Of a stretch of 64,000 nucleotides of DNA, positions 20,605-29,307 are shown piece after piece; the first letter of the stretch is position 1, and every line of letters begins with the position of its first letter. Under the pieces are notes generated by a model, which saw nothing but the letters and a program-made list of their open reading frames with translations, had not been told where the DNA came from and did no database searches. Source of the DNA: Deltaproteobacteria bacterium (lineage in GTDB: Bacteria > Desulfobacterota > Desulfarculia > Adiutricales > Adiutricaceae); the NCBI GenBank assembly GCA_031263485.1, contig JAISFS010000074.1, positions 1-64,000 on the forward strand. Direction: 5' to 3'. The position numbers were made by a program, and so were the translations under genes.

Positions 20605-22373
20605 ACAGAGTCCCAGACGATCCGGGCGGACGTCCGCCCGAGGATCCCCTTACCCACGCCTCCGGGTCCGGAGTCCCTGTACCCATCGCCCTGGACCCCG
20701 GCGGCCCCGGCATCGCCGGGGACGGGGATCCGGGCGTCAAGGCCGCCCCCGAGGCCATGGCCTCGCCCAAGGCCAAGGCCTCGCCCAAGGCCAAGGCCCA
20801 CGCCGTGCCCCGGGCCGTGTCGGCCGGGCCCAAGCCCGGACGGCCCCCCCGGCAACCGGTACTCGTGAGCCGCGGAAGGGGGCCCCAGGCCGTGTCGCGT
20901 CCGCGTCCCGGCCCCGGCGAGGGCCTCGAGCCGAGGGACACCGTGACCGAAAGGCGGGCGGGGCCCGACGGGGAGCCTCTGGCGACGCTGAAGGCCTCGC
21001 CCCGGGTGAAGGTCCCCGGCGGCGGGAGGCCGCCGGAACTGGTGGGGATTAACACGCCCAAGCCAAAGCCCAAGGCTCCTTCCGGCCCCGGGGAGGGTAT
21101 GCGCCCGGAACCCGGCATGCGGCCCGTCCCGCCGCCCGTGGCGGTCCCCCGGCCCCCGCGCAGGCTGGGGCGCGCGGGGCGCACGTCCCCGGCGCCTTGC
21201 TCGGTGGCGCTCTCGGCCCGGGCGAGGGAGGTCACCCCCTTCATGGTGATGGAGGTCCTGGAGCGGGCGCGGGAGCTCGAGGCCCAGGGCCGCACGGTAA
21301 TCCACATGGAGGTGGGGGAGCCGGACTTCCCGACCCCGGACTTCGTGGTCGAGGCCATGCGTCAGGCGCTGGGGAGCGGGGCTTCCTTCGGCTACGCCCA
21401 CTCCCTGGGCGACCCCGATCTCAGGGAGGCGCTTTCCCGGCACTTCCTGAACCGCTACGGCATGACCGTAGGCCCCGAGCGCTTCCTCGTCACCCCCGGC
21501 ACCTCCGTAGGCATGGCCCTCCTGTTCGGCGCGATCCTCTCGCCCGGCGACAAGGTGGTCCTGTCGGACCCTTGCTACAGCTGCTACCCCAACTTCGTGC
21601 GCTTCTGCGGCGGGGAGCCCGTCTTCCTGAGGGTGCTCGAGCGGGACGGCTTCCGTTTCGACCCGGACGCGTTGAGGGCGCTTCTGAGGCGCGAGCGGGG
21701 GGTCAAGGCGGTCATGATCAACTCCCCCGCGAACCCCACCGGATCGGTGCTCGACCCCGAAAGGCTCAAGGCCATAGCTGAACTGGGGACCTTCGTCGTC
21801 TCGGACGAGATCTACCACGGCCTGAGCTACCAGGAGGAGAGGGACCACAGCATCCTCGAGTACACCGACCGTTGCGCCGTGGTGGGCGGGCTTTCCAAGA
21901 GCTGGGCCATGACCGGCTGGCGGGTGGGTCACCTGGCGCTTCCCCCGGATCTCGCGAGGCCCCTCCAGACGCTTGCCCAGAACTTCGTCATCTCGGTCAA
22001 TTCGGCCGTCCAGAAGGCGGCGGCGGTCGCCTTGGACCGTGGCTGGCCCGAAGTGGAGCGCATGCGGGCCGTCTACGACTCCCGCCGCAGGCAACTCCTG
22101 GAAGGGCTGAGACGGTTGGGGCTTGGCGTCATGGCCGAGCCCGTGGGTGCCTTCTACATCCTGGCGCGCGCCGATCACGTTAACCCGGACTCCAGGGCCC
22201 TGGTCTTCGAGATTCTTGAAGAGGCCGGGGTGGGTTGCGTACCCGGTCGGGAGTTCGGCGCCGGTGCCGAAGGTTTCCTGAGGTTCTCCTACGCCGTGAG
22301 CTCCGAGGGTATCAGGGAGGCGCTCCGCCGCCTTGAGGGATTCCTCGCCCGCCGCGGGAAGCTTCCGGCCTGA
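20601..22373 (+). CDS. Class I aminotransferase with long disordered N-terminus
   Basis: PLP-dependent fold type I aminotransferase (AspC/AlaA-like). The core begins near residue 195 (VALSARAREVTPFMVMEV) and contains the NPANPTGSV motif, the SDEIYHGL segment with the PLP-binding Asp, and the Schiff-base Lys433 in GLSKSWAMTGWR. The substrate is not determined by sequence. The proposed start is TTG 20601, overlapping the previous stop codon (TTGA), with AAGGA 6 bases upstream. This gives about 190 extra residues rich in Pro, Ala, Lys and Gly, including a duplicated ASPKAK unit. Alternatives are ATG 20758 or GTG 21204 at the core boundary, but neither has a clear ribosome-binding site. The stop codon and the engB start share one base (TGATG). 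Confidence 0.85.
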   Translation: MNRVPDDPGGRPPEDPLTHASGSGVPVPIALDPGGPGIAGDGDPGVKAAPEAMASPKAKASPKAKAHAVPRAVSAGPKPGRPPRQPVLVSRGRGPQAVSRPRPGPGEGLEPRDTVTERRAGPDGEPLATLKASPRVKVPGGGRPPELVGINTPKPKPKAPSGPGEGMRPEPGMRPVPPPVAVPRPPRRLGRAGRTSPAPCSVALSARAREVTPFMVMEVLERARELEAQGRTVIHMEVGEPDFPTPDFVVEAMRQALGSGASFGYAHSLGDPDLREALSRHFLNRYGMTVGPERFLVTPGTSVGMALLFGAILSPGDKVVLSDPCYSCYPNFVRFCGGEPVFLRVLERDGFRFDPDALRALLRRERGVKAVMINSPANPTGSVLDPERLKAIAELGTFVVSDEIYHGLSYQEERDHSILEYTDRCAVVGGLSKSWAMTGWRVGHLALPPDLARPLQTLAQNFVISVNSAVQKAAAVALDRGWPEVERMRAVYDSRRRQLLEGLRRLGLGVMAEPVGAFYILARADHVNPDSRALVFEILEEAGVGCVPGREFGAGAEGFLRFSYAVSSEGIREALRRLEGFLARRGKLPA

Positions 22374-24061
22374 TGGCTCGCGGGAAACGCGTTGCGTCCG
22401 GCGTGAAGGGCGGCAAGGGTCCGAAAGTCCCGAAAGGTTCCCGGGCTTCGAAAGGTTCTAAAGCCTCGAGGTCCCCGAAGGCCTTGAAGGCCCCGAAGGG
22501 CCTGAAAGCCCTGAAGATATTGCGGCCGGCTCAATCTTCACGGTCGCCTGAAGGGACAGTCGCTCCCGCAGGGGCCGGTCACAAGGCTTCCGAGAGCTTT
22601 AAATCTTCTTCGGGCTTCAAAACCGCTGGCTCCAAGGCATCTACGGGCTCCAAGGCATCTGCGGGCCCCAAGGCTTCTGCGGCTCCCAAGTCTTCTGCGG
22701 GCCTCAAGTCTTTTGCGGGCCTCAAGTCTTCAGCGAGCCTCAAGGCGTCCTCTGGGACGGGGCAGGCACCTCGCGGCCCCGGGTCCCGCGAGGAGGCGCC
22801 CAAGGCCACGAGGCCGGTCAAGGGTGCCAAGGCGCCCAGAGGGGCCAAGCCGCCGCGGAGGTTCACGACCCCCATGGCATACAACGCCTTCAAGACGGCG
22901 GGGGCAACCGGGGCGGCCAGGCAGGCCGTGAAGGGTGTCCCGACGCCACCGCCCGCCCCGCTTGCCGCCGCCCCCCAGAGTCCGCCTGCGGTCTCGGTGG
23001 ATTTCGTTCTGGGAGCCGCCTCAGAGGAGCAGTTCCCCGAACCGCTGGGCTGGGAGGCGGCCTTCATGGGCCGCTCCAATTCCGGCAAGTCCTCGATGCT
23101 GAACCGCCTCCTGGGTCGCAAGGCCATGGCCCGGGTGAGCGCGGCGCCCGGGCGGACCAGGGAGATCAACTTTTTCAAGGTCCTCTGGCGCAAGGGCGGC
23201 GAGCCCTTCTACGTCGCCGACTTCCCCGGCTACGGATTCGCCCGGGCCCCCAAGGATAAGGTCCGCGGCTGGGGCAGGCTGGCCGGCGCCTACCTGTCCG
23301 GGGGTCGCGGCCAGAAGTCATTCCTCCTGGTGGACGTCAGAAGGCGCCTGAGCGAGGACGAGTTCATGCTCCTGGATCTTTTCCGGGAACTCAATACCCC
23401 CGCCGTCCTGGTCGCCACCAAGTGCGATAAGATCTCCAAGGCCGAGAGGGCCAGGAGGCTGGAGGAGTGGCGCAAGTCCGTGCCAGGTGACGTGCCGCTC
23501 CTGGCATTCTCAGCGCTCACCGGCGAAGGTCGCGAGGAGCTCATCTTGGAAGCCATGCCTTCCGGAACGGCACCCGACGTCCGCGATGCCGAAGCCACCG
23601 GCGCCCGAGCGGTCGAAGCCGCCATCGCCCGCGATGCCGAAGTTTCCGATGTCCGATCCGCCTTGGCCCCTGAGGCAGAAGCCGGTCCATACGGCCGCAC
23701 GGGCGCGACAGGGGACGGTTCTCGCGATTTCTCGGCAGGGGAAGGCTCCAGCGAGGACGCGGGCGAGAGCGGAGGTGTGTGCGGGGCCGAAGGCGATAGC
23801 GGGAGCGGAGGCGATAGCGGGAGCCGAGGAGATAGCGGGAGCGGAGGCGAGCACGGGAGCGGAGGCGAGATGGGAACAGTCTCCGGCGGCGCGGAAGGCG
23901 TTTTGGGAGAAGCGTCCGAAAACGCTCCTGTAGTCGCCTCTGAAGAGGCGTCCTGCGCGATGGGCGCCCCGGTCGAGGAGCCTTCGGGCCTCCCGGTTCC
24001 CGAACCCGTCCCCGAACTGGGGTCCGGCGGCGAACACCCAGGCAAAGCTCCCGAATCCTGA
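22373..24061 (+). CDS. engB: EngB/YsxC-type ribosome-assembly GTPase with long extensions
   Basis: Essential GTPase for large-subunit assembly. The G domain lies at about residues 205-395: G1 GRSNSGKSS (233-241), G3 DFPGYGFA, G4 TKCDK and G5 SALTGEG. Normal EngB is about 200 residues; this product is 562. The first ~200 residues are Lys/Ala/Ser-rich, with six-residue units such as GSKAST, GPKASA and GLKSSA encoded by an 18-bp repeat. The last ~165 residues are acidic, Gly/Ser/Glu-rich with GDSGSG repeats, again an 18-bp unit. A basic head and an acidic tail on a ribosome-binding GTPase is striking. The gene overlaps the aminotransferase stop by one base. Confidence 0.9.
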   Translation: MARGKRVASGVKGGKGPKVPKGSRASKGSKASRSPKALKAPKGLKALKILRPAQSSRSPEGTVAPAGAGHKASESFKSSSGFKTAGSKASTGSKASAGPKASAAPKSSAGLKSFAGLKSSASLKASSGTGQAPRGPGSREEAPKATRPVKGAKAPRGAKPPRRFTTPMAYNAFKTAGATGAARQAVKGVPTPPPAPLAAAPQSPPAVSVDFVLGAASEEQFPEPLGWEAAFMGRSNSGKSSMLNRLLGRKAMARVSAAPGRTREINFFKVLWRKGGEPFYVADFPGYGFARAPKDKVRGWGRLAGAYLSGGRGQKSFLLVDVRRRLSEDEFMLLDLFRELNTPAVLVATKCDKISKAERARRLEEWRKSVPGDVPLLAFSALTGEGREELILEAMPSGTAPDVRDAEATGARAVEAAIARDAEVSDVRSALAPEAEAGPYGRTGATGDGSRDFSAGEGSSEDAGESGGVCGAEGDSGSGGDSGSRGDSGSGGEHGSGGEMGTVSGGAEGVLGEASENAPVVASEEASCAMGAPVEEPSGLPVPEPVPELGSGGEHPGKAPES

Positions 24062-24145
24062 GTCTTGGGTGTCGGGCAGGCGGAGGCGCGAGGTTCGCGA
24101 TTGTAGCCCCGGGGCCGACTTCCCTTGTCCGGGCGGCGTTTCTTC

Positions 24146-24175
24146 TTGACATCCGGGAGCTTAATGGGCTAGATT
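24146..24175 (+). promoter_or_regulatory. Candidate sigma-70 promoter for rpsU
   Basis: TTGACA (24146-24151) followed after 17-18 bases by CTAGAT/TAGATT (24169-24175). It lies in the gap after engB and would give a leader of about 77 bases before rpsU. Confidence 0.6.
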
Positions 24176-24258
24176 CTTCCTATGGCTGGAAGAAGGCCCG
24201 CGGCGCCCGAAGGCGCTCCCGGCCACTTAATCGTAAGCCGGATAGAAGGTGATACGCG

Positions 24259-24483
24259 TTGAGCAGAAATGACACCGGAATAGAGGTCGTGGTGCGCGAC
24301 AACGACGTTGAGCAGGCGATCAAGGCCTTGAAGCGCAAGGCCGCGCGCGACGGGCTCATCAAGCAGCTGAAAAGCAAGAAGGCTTACGAGAAACCCAGCG
24401 ACCGCCGCAAGCGGAAGGAGCGGGAGTCCCTGCGTCGCATCCGCAAGGCTCAGGCGCGCCGCGCCAGGCGTACCCCCAGGTAG
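24259..24483 (+). CDS. rpsU: 30S ribosomal protein bS21
   Basis: A 74-residue very basic protein with the bS21 pattern: a short N-terminal strand (GIEVVVRDNDVEQAIKALKRK) followed by Arg/Lys-rich helices (KPSDRRKRKERES). It binds the small subunit near the anti-Shine-Dalgarno region. The start is TTG 24259, with GAAGGTG upstream; no ATG gives the conserved N-terminus. The gene stands alone between its own promoter and a strong terminator. Confidence 0.95.
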   Translation: MSRNDTGIEVVVRDNDVEQAIKALKRKAARDGLIKQLKSKKAYEKPSDRRKRKERESLRRIRKAQARRARRTPR

Positions 24484-24515
24484 CGGGGCATCCTGACCCG
24501 GCTGAATCTCAAAAT

Positions 24516-24552
24516 GGCGGCCTTTATTTCCGCAAAGGCCGCCGTTTTTTTT
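24516..24552 (+). terminator. Rho-independent terminator after rpsU
   Basis: A perfect 10-bp stem, GGCGGCCTTT (24516-24525) with AAAGGCCGCC (24534-24543), an 8-base loop, then G and T8 (24545-24552). Confidence 0.95.
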
Positions 24553-24940
24553 CCGTCGGCAGCTTGCCGAGCCCTCGATCGCCGTTTCCCGGCCTTACCC
24601 CCCTGCCCGCCAGTTCGGGCCGACCGCTTGAGCCGCCTCCGGCGAGTTCGCGGCACAGGTTTCACAGGTTACCGTCCGGCCTTGCCGCGTCCAGGCGTCC
24701 GCCTGCGCGGTCCCTTCCGGTCGCCTCAGGTTTCCCGTCATTCCGCATTCTGACATCCGAACACTCGCGTCATCGGCCTTCCCGTTCAAGTCCCGCGCCG
24801 CACCGCGGCGGGATCCGGGCCAGGGTCCCTCTGCGGCCACTCAGCCCGCGCCCGGACGGCGCCAGCCGACCGTGCGCCGGGGCCCCGCGGCGCCTCCTCC
24901 TTTCGGGAGGCGGAACCCAAAACCATCGGAGGATATCCCT
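24553..24940. other. Upstream region of fbp
   Basis: GC-rich, no gene seen. An in-frame extension of fbp back to 24872 is possible but has no ribosome-binding site. No clear promoter found. Confidence 0.4.
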
Positions 24941-25975
24941 ATGGCTGAACCCGTCCAGGAAAACGTAGGCATAACCATCTCCAACCACCTACTCTTGAAC
25001 CAGCAGCTCTCGACAGGGGCAACGGGATCCTACACCCGGCTCCTCCAGGCCATGGTGCTCGCCTGCAAGATCATCCAGCGCGACGTCGCCAAGGCGGGGC
25101 TCGTGGACGTCCTGGGGAGGGCCGGCAGCATCAACGTGCAGGGCGAGGAGGTCCAGAAGCTGGACGAGCTCGCCAACTCCACCGTGAAGCGCCGCCTTTC
25201 CGCCTCCGGCGAGTGTTGCGGCCTCATCTCCGAGGAGGAGGCCGACGTGATCGAGATCCCCCGGCAGTATCCCCGGGGCAACTACCTCGTGCATTTCGAC
25301 CCCCTGGACGGGAGCTCCAACATAGACGCCAACGTCTCCATCGGCACGATCTTCTCGATCTACCGGAGGATCACCGAGTCCACCAACGACATGGCTCTCC
25401 AGGACGCCCTCCAGCGCGGCGTGGAGCAGGTCGGCGCCGGCTACGTCATCTACGGATCCTCGTGCATCCTGGTCTTCTCGACCGGGCAGGGCGTGAACGG
25501 CTTCACGCTGGACCCGTCCATCGGCGAGTTCCTGCTTTCGCACCCGAACATCAAGACCCCCGCCAAGGGCAAGATATACTCCATCAACGAGGGCAACTAC
25601 AGCTACTGGGACGACCCCACCCGGAAGTACATCGACTGGATCAAGAGCGGGTACTCCGATCACAAGATCCACTACACGTCCCGCTACGTGGGTTCGCTCG
25701 TGGCGGACTTCCACCGGAACCTCCTCTACGGCGGCATCTTCCTCTACCCGGCCGACCTGAAGGACCCGAAGAAGCCCCAGGGCAAGCTGAGGCTGATGTG
25801 CGAGGCCAACCCCCTGGCCTACATAATCGAGCAGGCTGGCGGGATCGCCACCTCCGGACGGGAGCGCATCCTGGAGATCGAGCCTCGCTACATCCACCAG
25901 CGCACGCCTCTCATCATCGGCTCCCCGGAAGACGTGAAGCTGTACCAGGACTTCGTCGAGGGGCGCAGGGGCTGA
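24941..25975 (+). CDS. fbp: Fructose-1,6-bisphosphatase, class I
   Basis: Gluconeogenic enzyme that removes the 1-phosphate of fructose 1,6-bisphosphate. The 344-residue product matches the class I family in length. The metal-binding loop FDPLDGSSNIDANVSIGTIF, the substrate-binding YTSRYVGSLVADFHRNLLYG and the C-terminal EANPLAYIIEQAGG are all present. ATG 24941 follows GGAGGA (24928-24933) by 7 bases. It appears monocistronic, with a terminator at 26104-26160. Confidence 0.96.
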   Translation: MAEPVQENVGITISNHLLLNQQLSTGATGSYTRLLQAMVLACKIIQRDVAKAGLVDVLGRAGSINVQGEEVQKLDELANSTVKRRLSASGECCGLISEEEADVIEIPRQYPRGNYLVHFDPLDGSSNIDANVSIGTIFSIYRRITESTNDMALQDALQRGVEQVGAGYVIYGSSCILVFSTGQGVNGFTLDPSIGEFLLSHPNIKTPAKGKIYSINEGNYSYWDDPTRKYIDWIKSGYSDHKIHYTSRYVGSLVADFHRNLLYGGIFLYPADLKDPKKPQGKLRLMCEANPLAYIIEQAGGIATSGRERILEIEPRYIHQRTPLIIGSPEDVKLYQDFVEGRRG

Positions 25976-26031
25976 CGAGAGAAGTCCGGGCTCCCGGGGC
26001 CCCGCCCGTATCGGGTCGCCTCGTTGACTCT

Positions 26032-26050
26032 CCCGCCCGTATCGGGCGGG
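26032..26050. repeat. Inverted repeat, partly duplicated
   Basis: CCCGCCCG and CGGGCGGG flank a 3-base centre. The same 15-base sequence CCCGCCCGTATCGGG also occurs about 31 bases earlier (26001-26015). It could be a transcript-end hairpin. Confidence 0.6.
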
Positions 26051-26103
26051 GCCGTTGATCCTCCCCCAATCTTCCGGGCCGGTGCGCTTCCCCGGCCAGG
26101 TTT

Positions 26104-26160
26104 GCCCCGTCCCCCCGACCCGCTTCACGACGAGGCGGGGCGGAGGGGCGGCTTTTTTTT
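26104..26160 (+). terminator. Probable rho-independent terminator after fbp
   Basis: Long imperfect GC-rich stem (left arm about 26104-26123, right arm about 26134-26152) directly followed by T8 (26153-26160). Confidence 0.75.
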
Positions 26161-26283
26161 CGTGCCGCGGAATCGCGGCCGGGGGTACCCTCGGATGCTT
26201 TTCCCATCAGCTTTCATGCCCGGCTCCGGATTCGCCGGATTCAAGCGGGCATCGGGCATCTCGGGCGGCGCCTTGCGGCCCTG

Positions 26284-27765
26284 GTGCGCAAGATGAGCGG
26301 GAACGGGGACCGGGGCGCGGCTCCGGAAAATGATTCGGTCGAGCCTGCCCCTGAAGGCGGCGCCGCTCCCGGTGTCCAGACCTCGAAAGGTTTAGGGCAT
26401 CCGCCCGAGTCTGAGGTCCCGGAAGACATGGACCGCAAAGCGGCGAACGAGGCCCCTGAAGCCTCAGGGTTTTCAGCGGCGAACGAGGTCCTTGAAGCTT
26501 CAGGGCGCCCTGCCGTGTCCGAAGCCGCGGAAGCTTCAGGGCTCCCCGCCGTGTCCGAGGCCCCTGAAGCCCCTGGGCTTCCCGCGGCGGGCGAAGGCAC
26601 GGAAGAACCTGGCCCTCACGCGGAGGACGGCGGCCCGAAAGATCCGGGTATTCCTGAGGCGATTGAGGCGCCGGAAGCCTCAGGGCGCCCTGCGGCCCGC
26701 CGGAAGCTCAAGGGCCCCTTGGGCTGGGCAGCGCTGCTCGCCGCGTCCGTGGCCATGTTTCTGATTCTGGGTCTGGGCGGCTTCCCCGGCGCGGGGCTAG
26801 TGGGCCCCATGGCCGCCGCGGTGCTGATAGCCTGCCTAGGCTCGGAACTTAAGTTGCCGGAGAAGACCTTCACGGTGGCCAAGGGATTCCTGGGCCTCAA
26901 GGCTGCTTCCGCCGTGGGCGGGGACTTTCCGAGGATTCTGCTGGACTCCTGGCCATTCCTTTTCGGCGGGGCCGTCTGGGCCATGCTGGGGGCGGCGGTC
27001 CTTGGCGTGGTCCTCGCCAGGAAAAGGCTCCTGCCCGGCGCCGAGGCGGTCTGGGGGCTCTCCCCCGGCGGGGCCGGGGTGATGACGGCACTCTCCCAGG
27101 ACTACGGGGCGGACCCGCGGACGGTCGCCTACATGCAATATTCACGGGTGGTGCTGGTCTCGATCATCGCCATCGTGGTGGGCAGGCTCTTCGTGGCAGA
27201 GCCCATCACGCCTGCGGGATCCGGGCCGTTCTTCCCCCGGCCGGATCCGGCGGGCCTCGGGATCTCTTTCGCCCTTTGCCTTGCGGGCGGGTACCTGAGC
27301 CGCCTGGCTCGCTTCCCCGGAGGCGCGATGCTCTTCCCGCTGGTGCTGGGCGCGCTGTTGCGGAACCTCACGCCCCTGGACTTCTCGCTTCCCCCGTGGC
27401 TTCTTCAGGCGGTGTGCTTCCTCGTGGGCTGGCGGATAGGGCTGGGCTTTTCCCGTGAGGAGCTCGCGCGGCTCTTCTCCAGGACACCGGTGATCGTCGC
27501 GGCCATCGTAATCATGGTGGCGAACTCCGGCCTCTTCGCCGTGATCATGTACGTGTCCGGGCGCTTCGACGCGCTCACGTCGTATCTGGCTACCAGCCCG
27601 GGCGGGCTGGACGCCGTGACCGCCATCGCCGCGGGAACCGGGGCGTGGCTCCCCTACATCACGGCCATGCAGACCCTGCGGCTCCTTATGGTGATGGTCT
27701 GCGGCCCGGCGCTGGCGCGCTTCTCCTCGCGCGTCTCAGGGATAGGGAAACCGCTGGGCACCTGA
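26284..27765 (+). CDS. AbrB-family integral membrane protein with repetitive N-terminus
   Basis: Residues about 145-490 form a polytopic inner-membrane protein of the AbrB (ammonia monooxygenase-like, PF05145) family. It has roughly ten hydrophobic segments and the family's two internal repeats, each with a SPGG motif (LSPGGAGVMTALSQDYGAD and TSPGGLDAVTAIA). The biochemical role of this family is unclear; transport or regulation has been proposed. The first ~140 residues are hydrophilic and contain five 12-residue repeats such as AANEVLEASGRP and AVSEAAEASGLP, encoded by a 36-bp tandem repeat (26440-26619). Known relatives lack this part. The start is uncertain: GTG 26284 or ATG 26293, neither with a strong ribosome-binding site. 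Confidence 0.8.
   Translation: MRKMSGNGDRGAAPENDSVEPAPEGGAAPGVQTSKGLGHPPESEVPEDMDRKAANEAPEASGFSAANEVLEASGRPAVSEAAEASGLPAVSEAPEAPGLPAAGEGTEEPGPHAEDGGPKDPGIPEAIEAPEASGRPAARRKLKGPLGWAALLAASVAMFLILGLGGFPGAGLVGPMAAAVLIACLGSELKLPEKTFTVAKGFLGLKAASAVGGDFPRILLDSWPFLFGGAVWAMLGAAVLGVVLARKRLLPGAEAVWGLSPGGAGVMTALSQDYGADPRTVAYMQYSRVVLVSIIAIVVGRLFVAEPITPAGSGPFFPRPDPAGLGISFALCLAGGYLSRLARFPGGAMLFPLVLGALLRNLTPLDFSLPPWLLQAVCFLVGWRIGLGFSREELARLFSRTPVIVAAIVIMVANSGLFAVIMYVSGRFDALTSYLATSPGGLDAVTAIAAGTGAWLPYITAMQTLRLLMVMVCGPALARFSSRVSGIGKPLGT
26440..26619 (+). repeat. 36-bp in-frame tandem repeat (5 copies)
   Basis: Five consecutive 36-base units inside the AbrB-like gene, each encoding 12 residues of the pattern A-x-x-E-x-x-E-A-x-G-x-P. 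The last copy is the most diverged. Confidence 0.85.
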
Positions 27766-28294
27766 AATCGCGGGGCGCCTGAGACCGGGCATGACGCCCT
27801 CCAAGTGACGGAGGCGCTCCCGCACGCCCGGAGAATGGGCCTCCCCGGCGCCTGAACCGCAGGGCGTCAGTTGCGCTTTGGCCGGAACGAGTCGCGCGCG
27901 CGGCTGAAAATCATCTGCAAAATGTTGACTGGTTCGCGAATCGCGCCATCATGCGGGAGTTTTGAGGCATCGGTCGGCCGTAGAACGCCGGTGATCAGCC
28001 TTGCCGAACGCGCTGGACCTGAACCCGGAACAGGCGGAATCCTCGCGAGGGGCCGGACAAGCGATGACTAGCCGCGCGACGCACGAAGGAGAATTGGGCC
28101 GCTCGCGCGGAGGCGCAAGGAGCCGTCAGCGCGAAGATGCGCTGAGCGGCTCGCGCGGAGGTGGGCGGGTTAACTCGCACGGAGTCGCACGGAGCTGATT
28201 GCGTTAATGCGCCTGGGCCTGCTCGAGCGAAGCGCGCGGGGCGGCGGTGGCCCCGGGAGTTCCGGACGGCGGCGCTTCGGACGCCCTGCGGGCT
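27766..28294. other. Intergenic between convergent genes
   Basis: No gene recognised. Short direct repeats containing GCTCGCGCGGAGG occur near 28101 and 28148. No clear terminator found. Confidence 0.4.
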
Positions 28295-29065
28295 CTAGAC
28301 CGGCCAAGCCTCCGCCCTGTAGGCGCTGTCCCAGAACATCCACTCCATCCTGGACGCCGCAAGGAAGGCCTCCAGCATGTCCTTGCGGCCCTCGGGTGTC
28401 TCCCCGGCCGCCAGGCGGTCGCAGATGCGGATGGCCCTTTCGACGCCAATCGCGAAGTCCTCGCCGCCGTAGGTGTCAATCCAGTCGCGGTAGGGGTTCT
28501 CGGGGGAGTCCCCGGCGAGGGAGAGCAAGTGACGGCCAACCGCGAGATAGATCCAGAAGCACGGGAGCACGGATGCCATGATCGTGCTGAAGGGGGACAG
28601 CGAGAGGTGGCGGTGGAGGAAGGAGGTGTACAGGAGGCAGGCGGGGGTCTGCACGTCCGTCCGCGTCTCGCCCTTGAGGTAGCCCTCGTGAAGCTCGCCT
28701 TCCACCTTGACGGCCGTCAATGCCGCTTCGCAGAGGAAGCCCGCGTCCTCGGCGCGGGGGGCCTTCAGTGCGGCGGCGGCAAGGATCCGCCCGTAGTCGG
28801 CCATGTACAGGGCGTCCTGACTGATATAGAAGAGGAATGTCTGGCGGGGCAGGGTCCCGTCCATGAGCGTCGTCACGAAGGGGTGGGCCAGGATCTTCTC
28901 CAGGATGGGCGCGGCGGCGCGCCAGGCGTCCAGGGACCATGGGGTTTGCGCGGACGCGGGCTCGGGTTGGCTCTTGAAGGGGGCCACCGCGGCGAACGGG
29001 GGGATATCCTGGCTGGGGCAGTCGGCCGCCGTCTCGGCGGGCGGGGAATCGGTCTTGTCGCTCAT
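28295..29065 (-). CDS. TenA/thiaminase-II family protein
   Basis: Salvages the thiamine pyrimidine moiety (aminopyrimidine aminohydrolase activity) in characterised members. The 256-residue product has the TenA helical fold markers: FLFYISQDALYMADYGR with the Asp of the active site, a central LPCFWIYLAVG with the Cys equivalent to B. subtilis Cys135, and the C-terminal EWMFWDSAYRAEAW containing the catalytic Glu. ATG 29065 is preferred, with AAGG upstream. About 45 residues before the core are Pro/Ala-rich and disordered. No thiamine gene or TPP riboswitch is visible nearby, so TenA-like with another substrate is possible. Confidence 0.85.
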   Translation of the reverse strand: MSDKTDSPPAETAADCPSQDIPPFAAVAPFKSQPEPASAQTPWSLDAWRAAAPILEKILAHPFVTTLMDGTLPRQTFLFYISQDALYMADYGRILAAAALKAPRAEDAGFLCEAALTAVKVEGELHEGYLKGETRTDVQTPACLLYTSFLHRHLSLSPFSTIMASVLPCFWIYLAVGRHLLSLAGDSPENPYRDWIDTYGGEDFAIGVERAIRICDRLAAGETPEGRKDMLEAFLAASRMEWMFWDSAYRAEAWPV

Positions 29066-29307
29066 GCTTTGCCTTGTCTGTCTTTTCATTGTTCTGGCCG
29101 TGCGGGCGCACGGCCTTGGGTGATAAATCCGGGCCACAGGCGTGGGGTAATTCCTGGCGATGGAAGGTCCGGCGGCTGAGGCGATGTCCGTGCGAGGGGC
29201 CAAAGGGCAACGCTCGAAAGGTTATTTTCAAAGTGTTGCGATCAAAGGGCTATGCTCTGGGGAAGGGCTCTTAGGTGTATGGCTCAAAGGCCAACGTTCC
29301 ACTTAAT

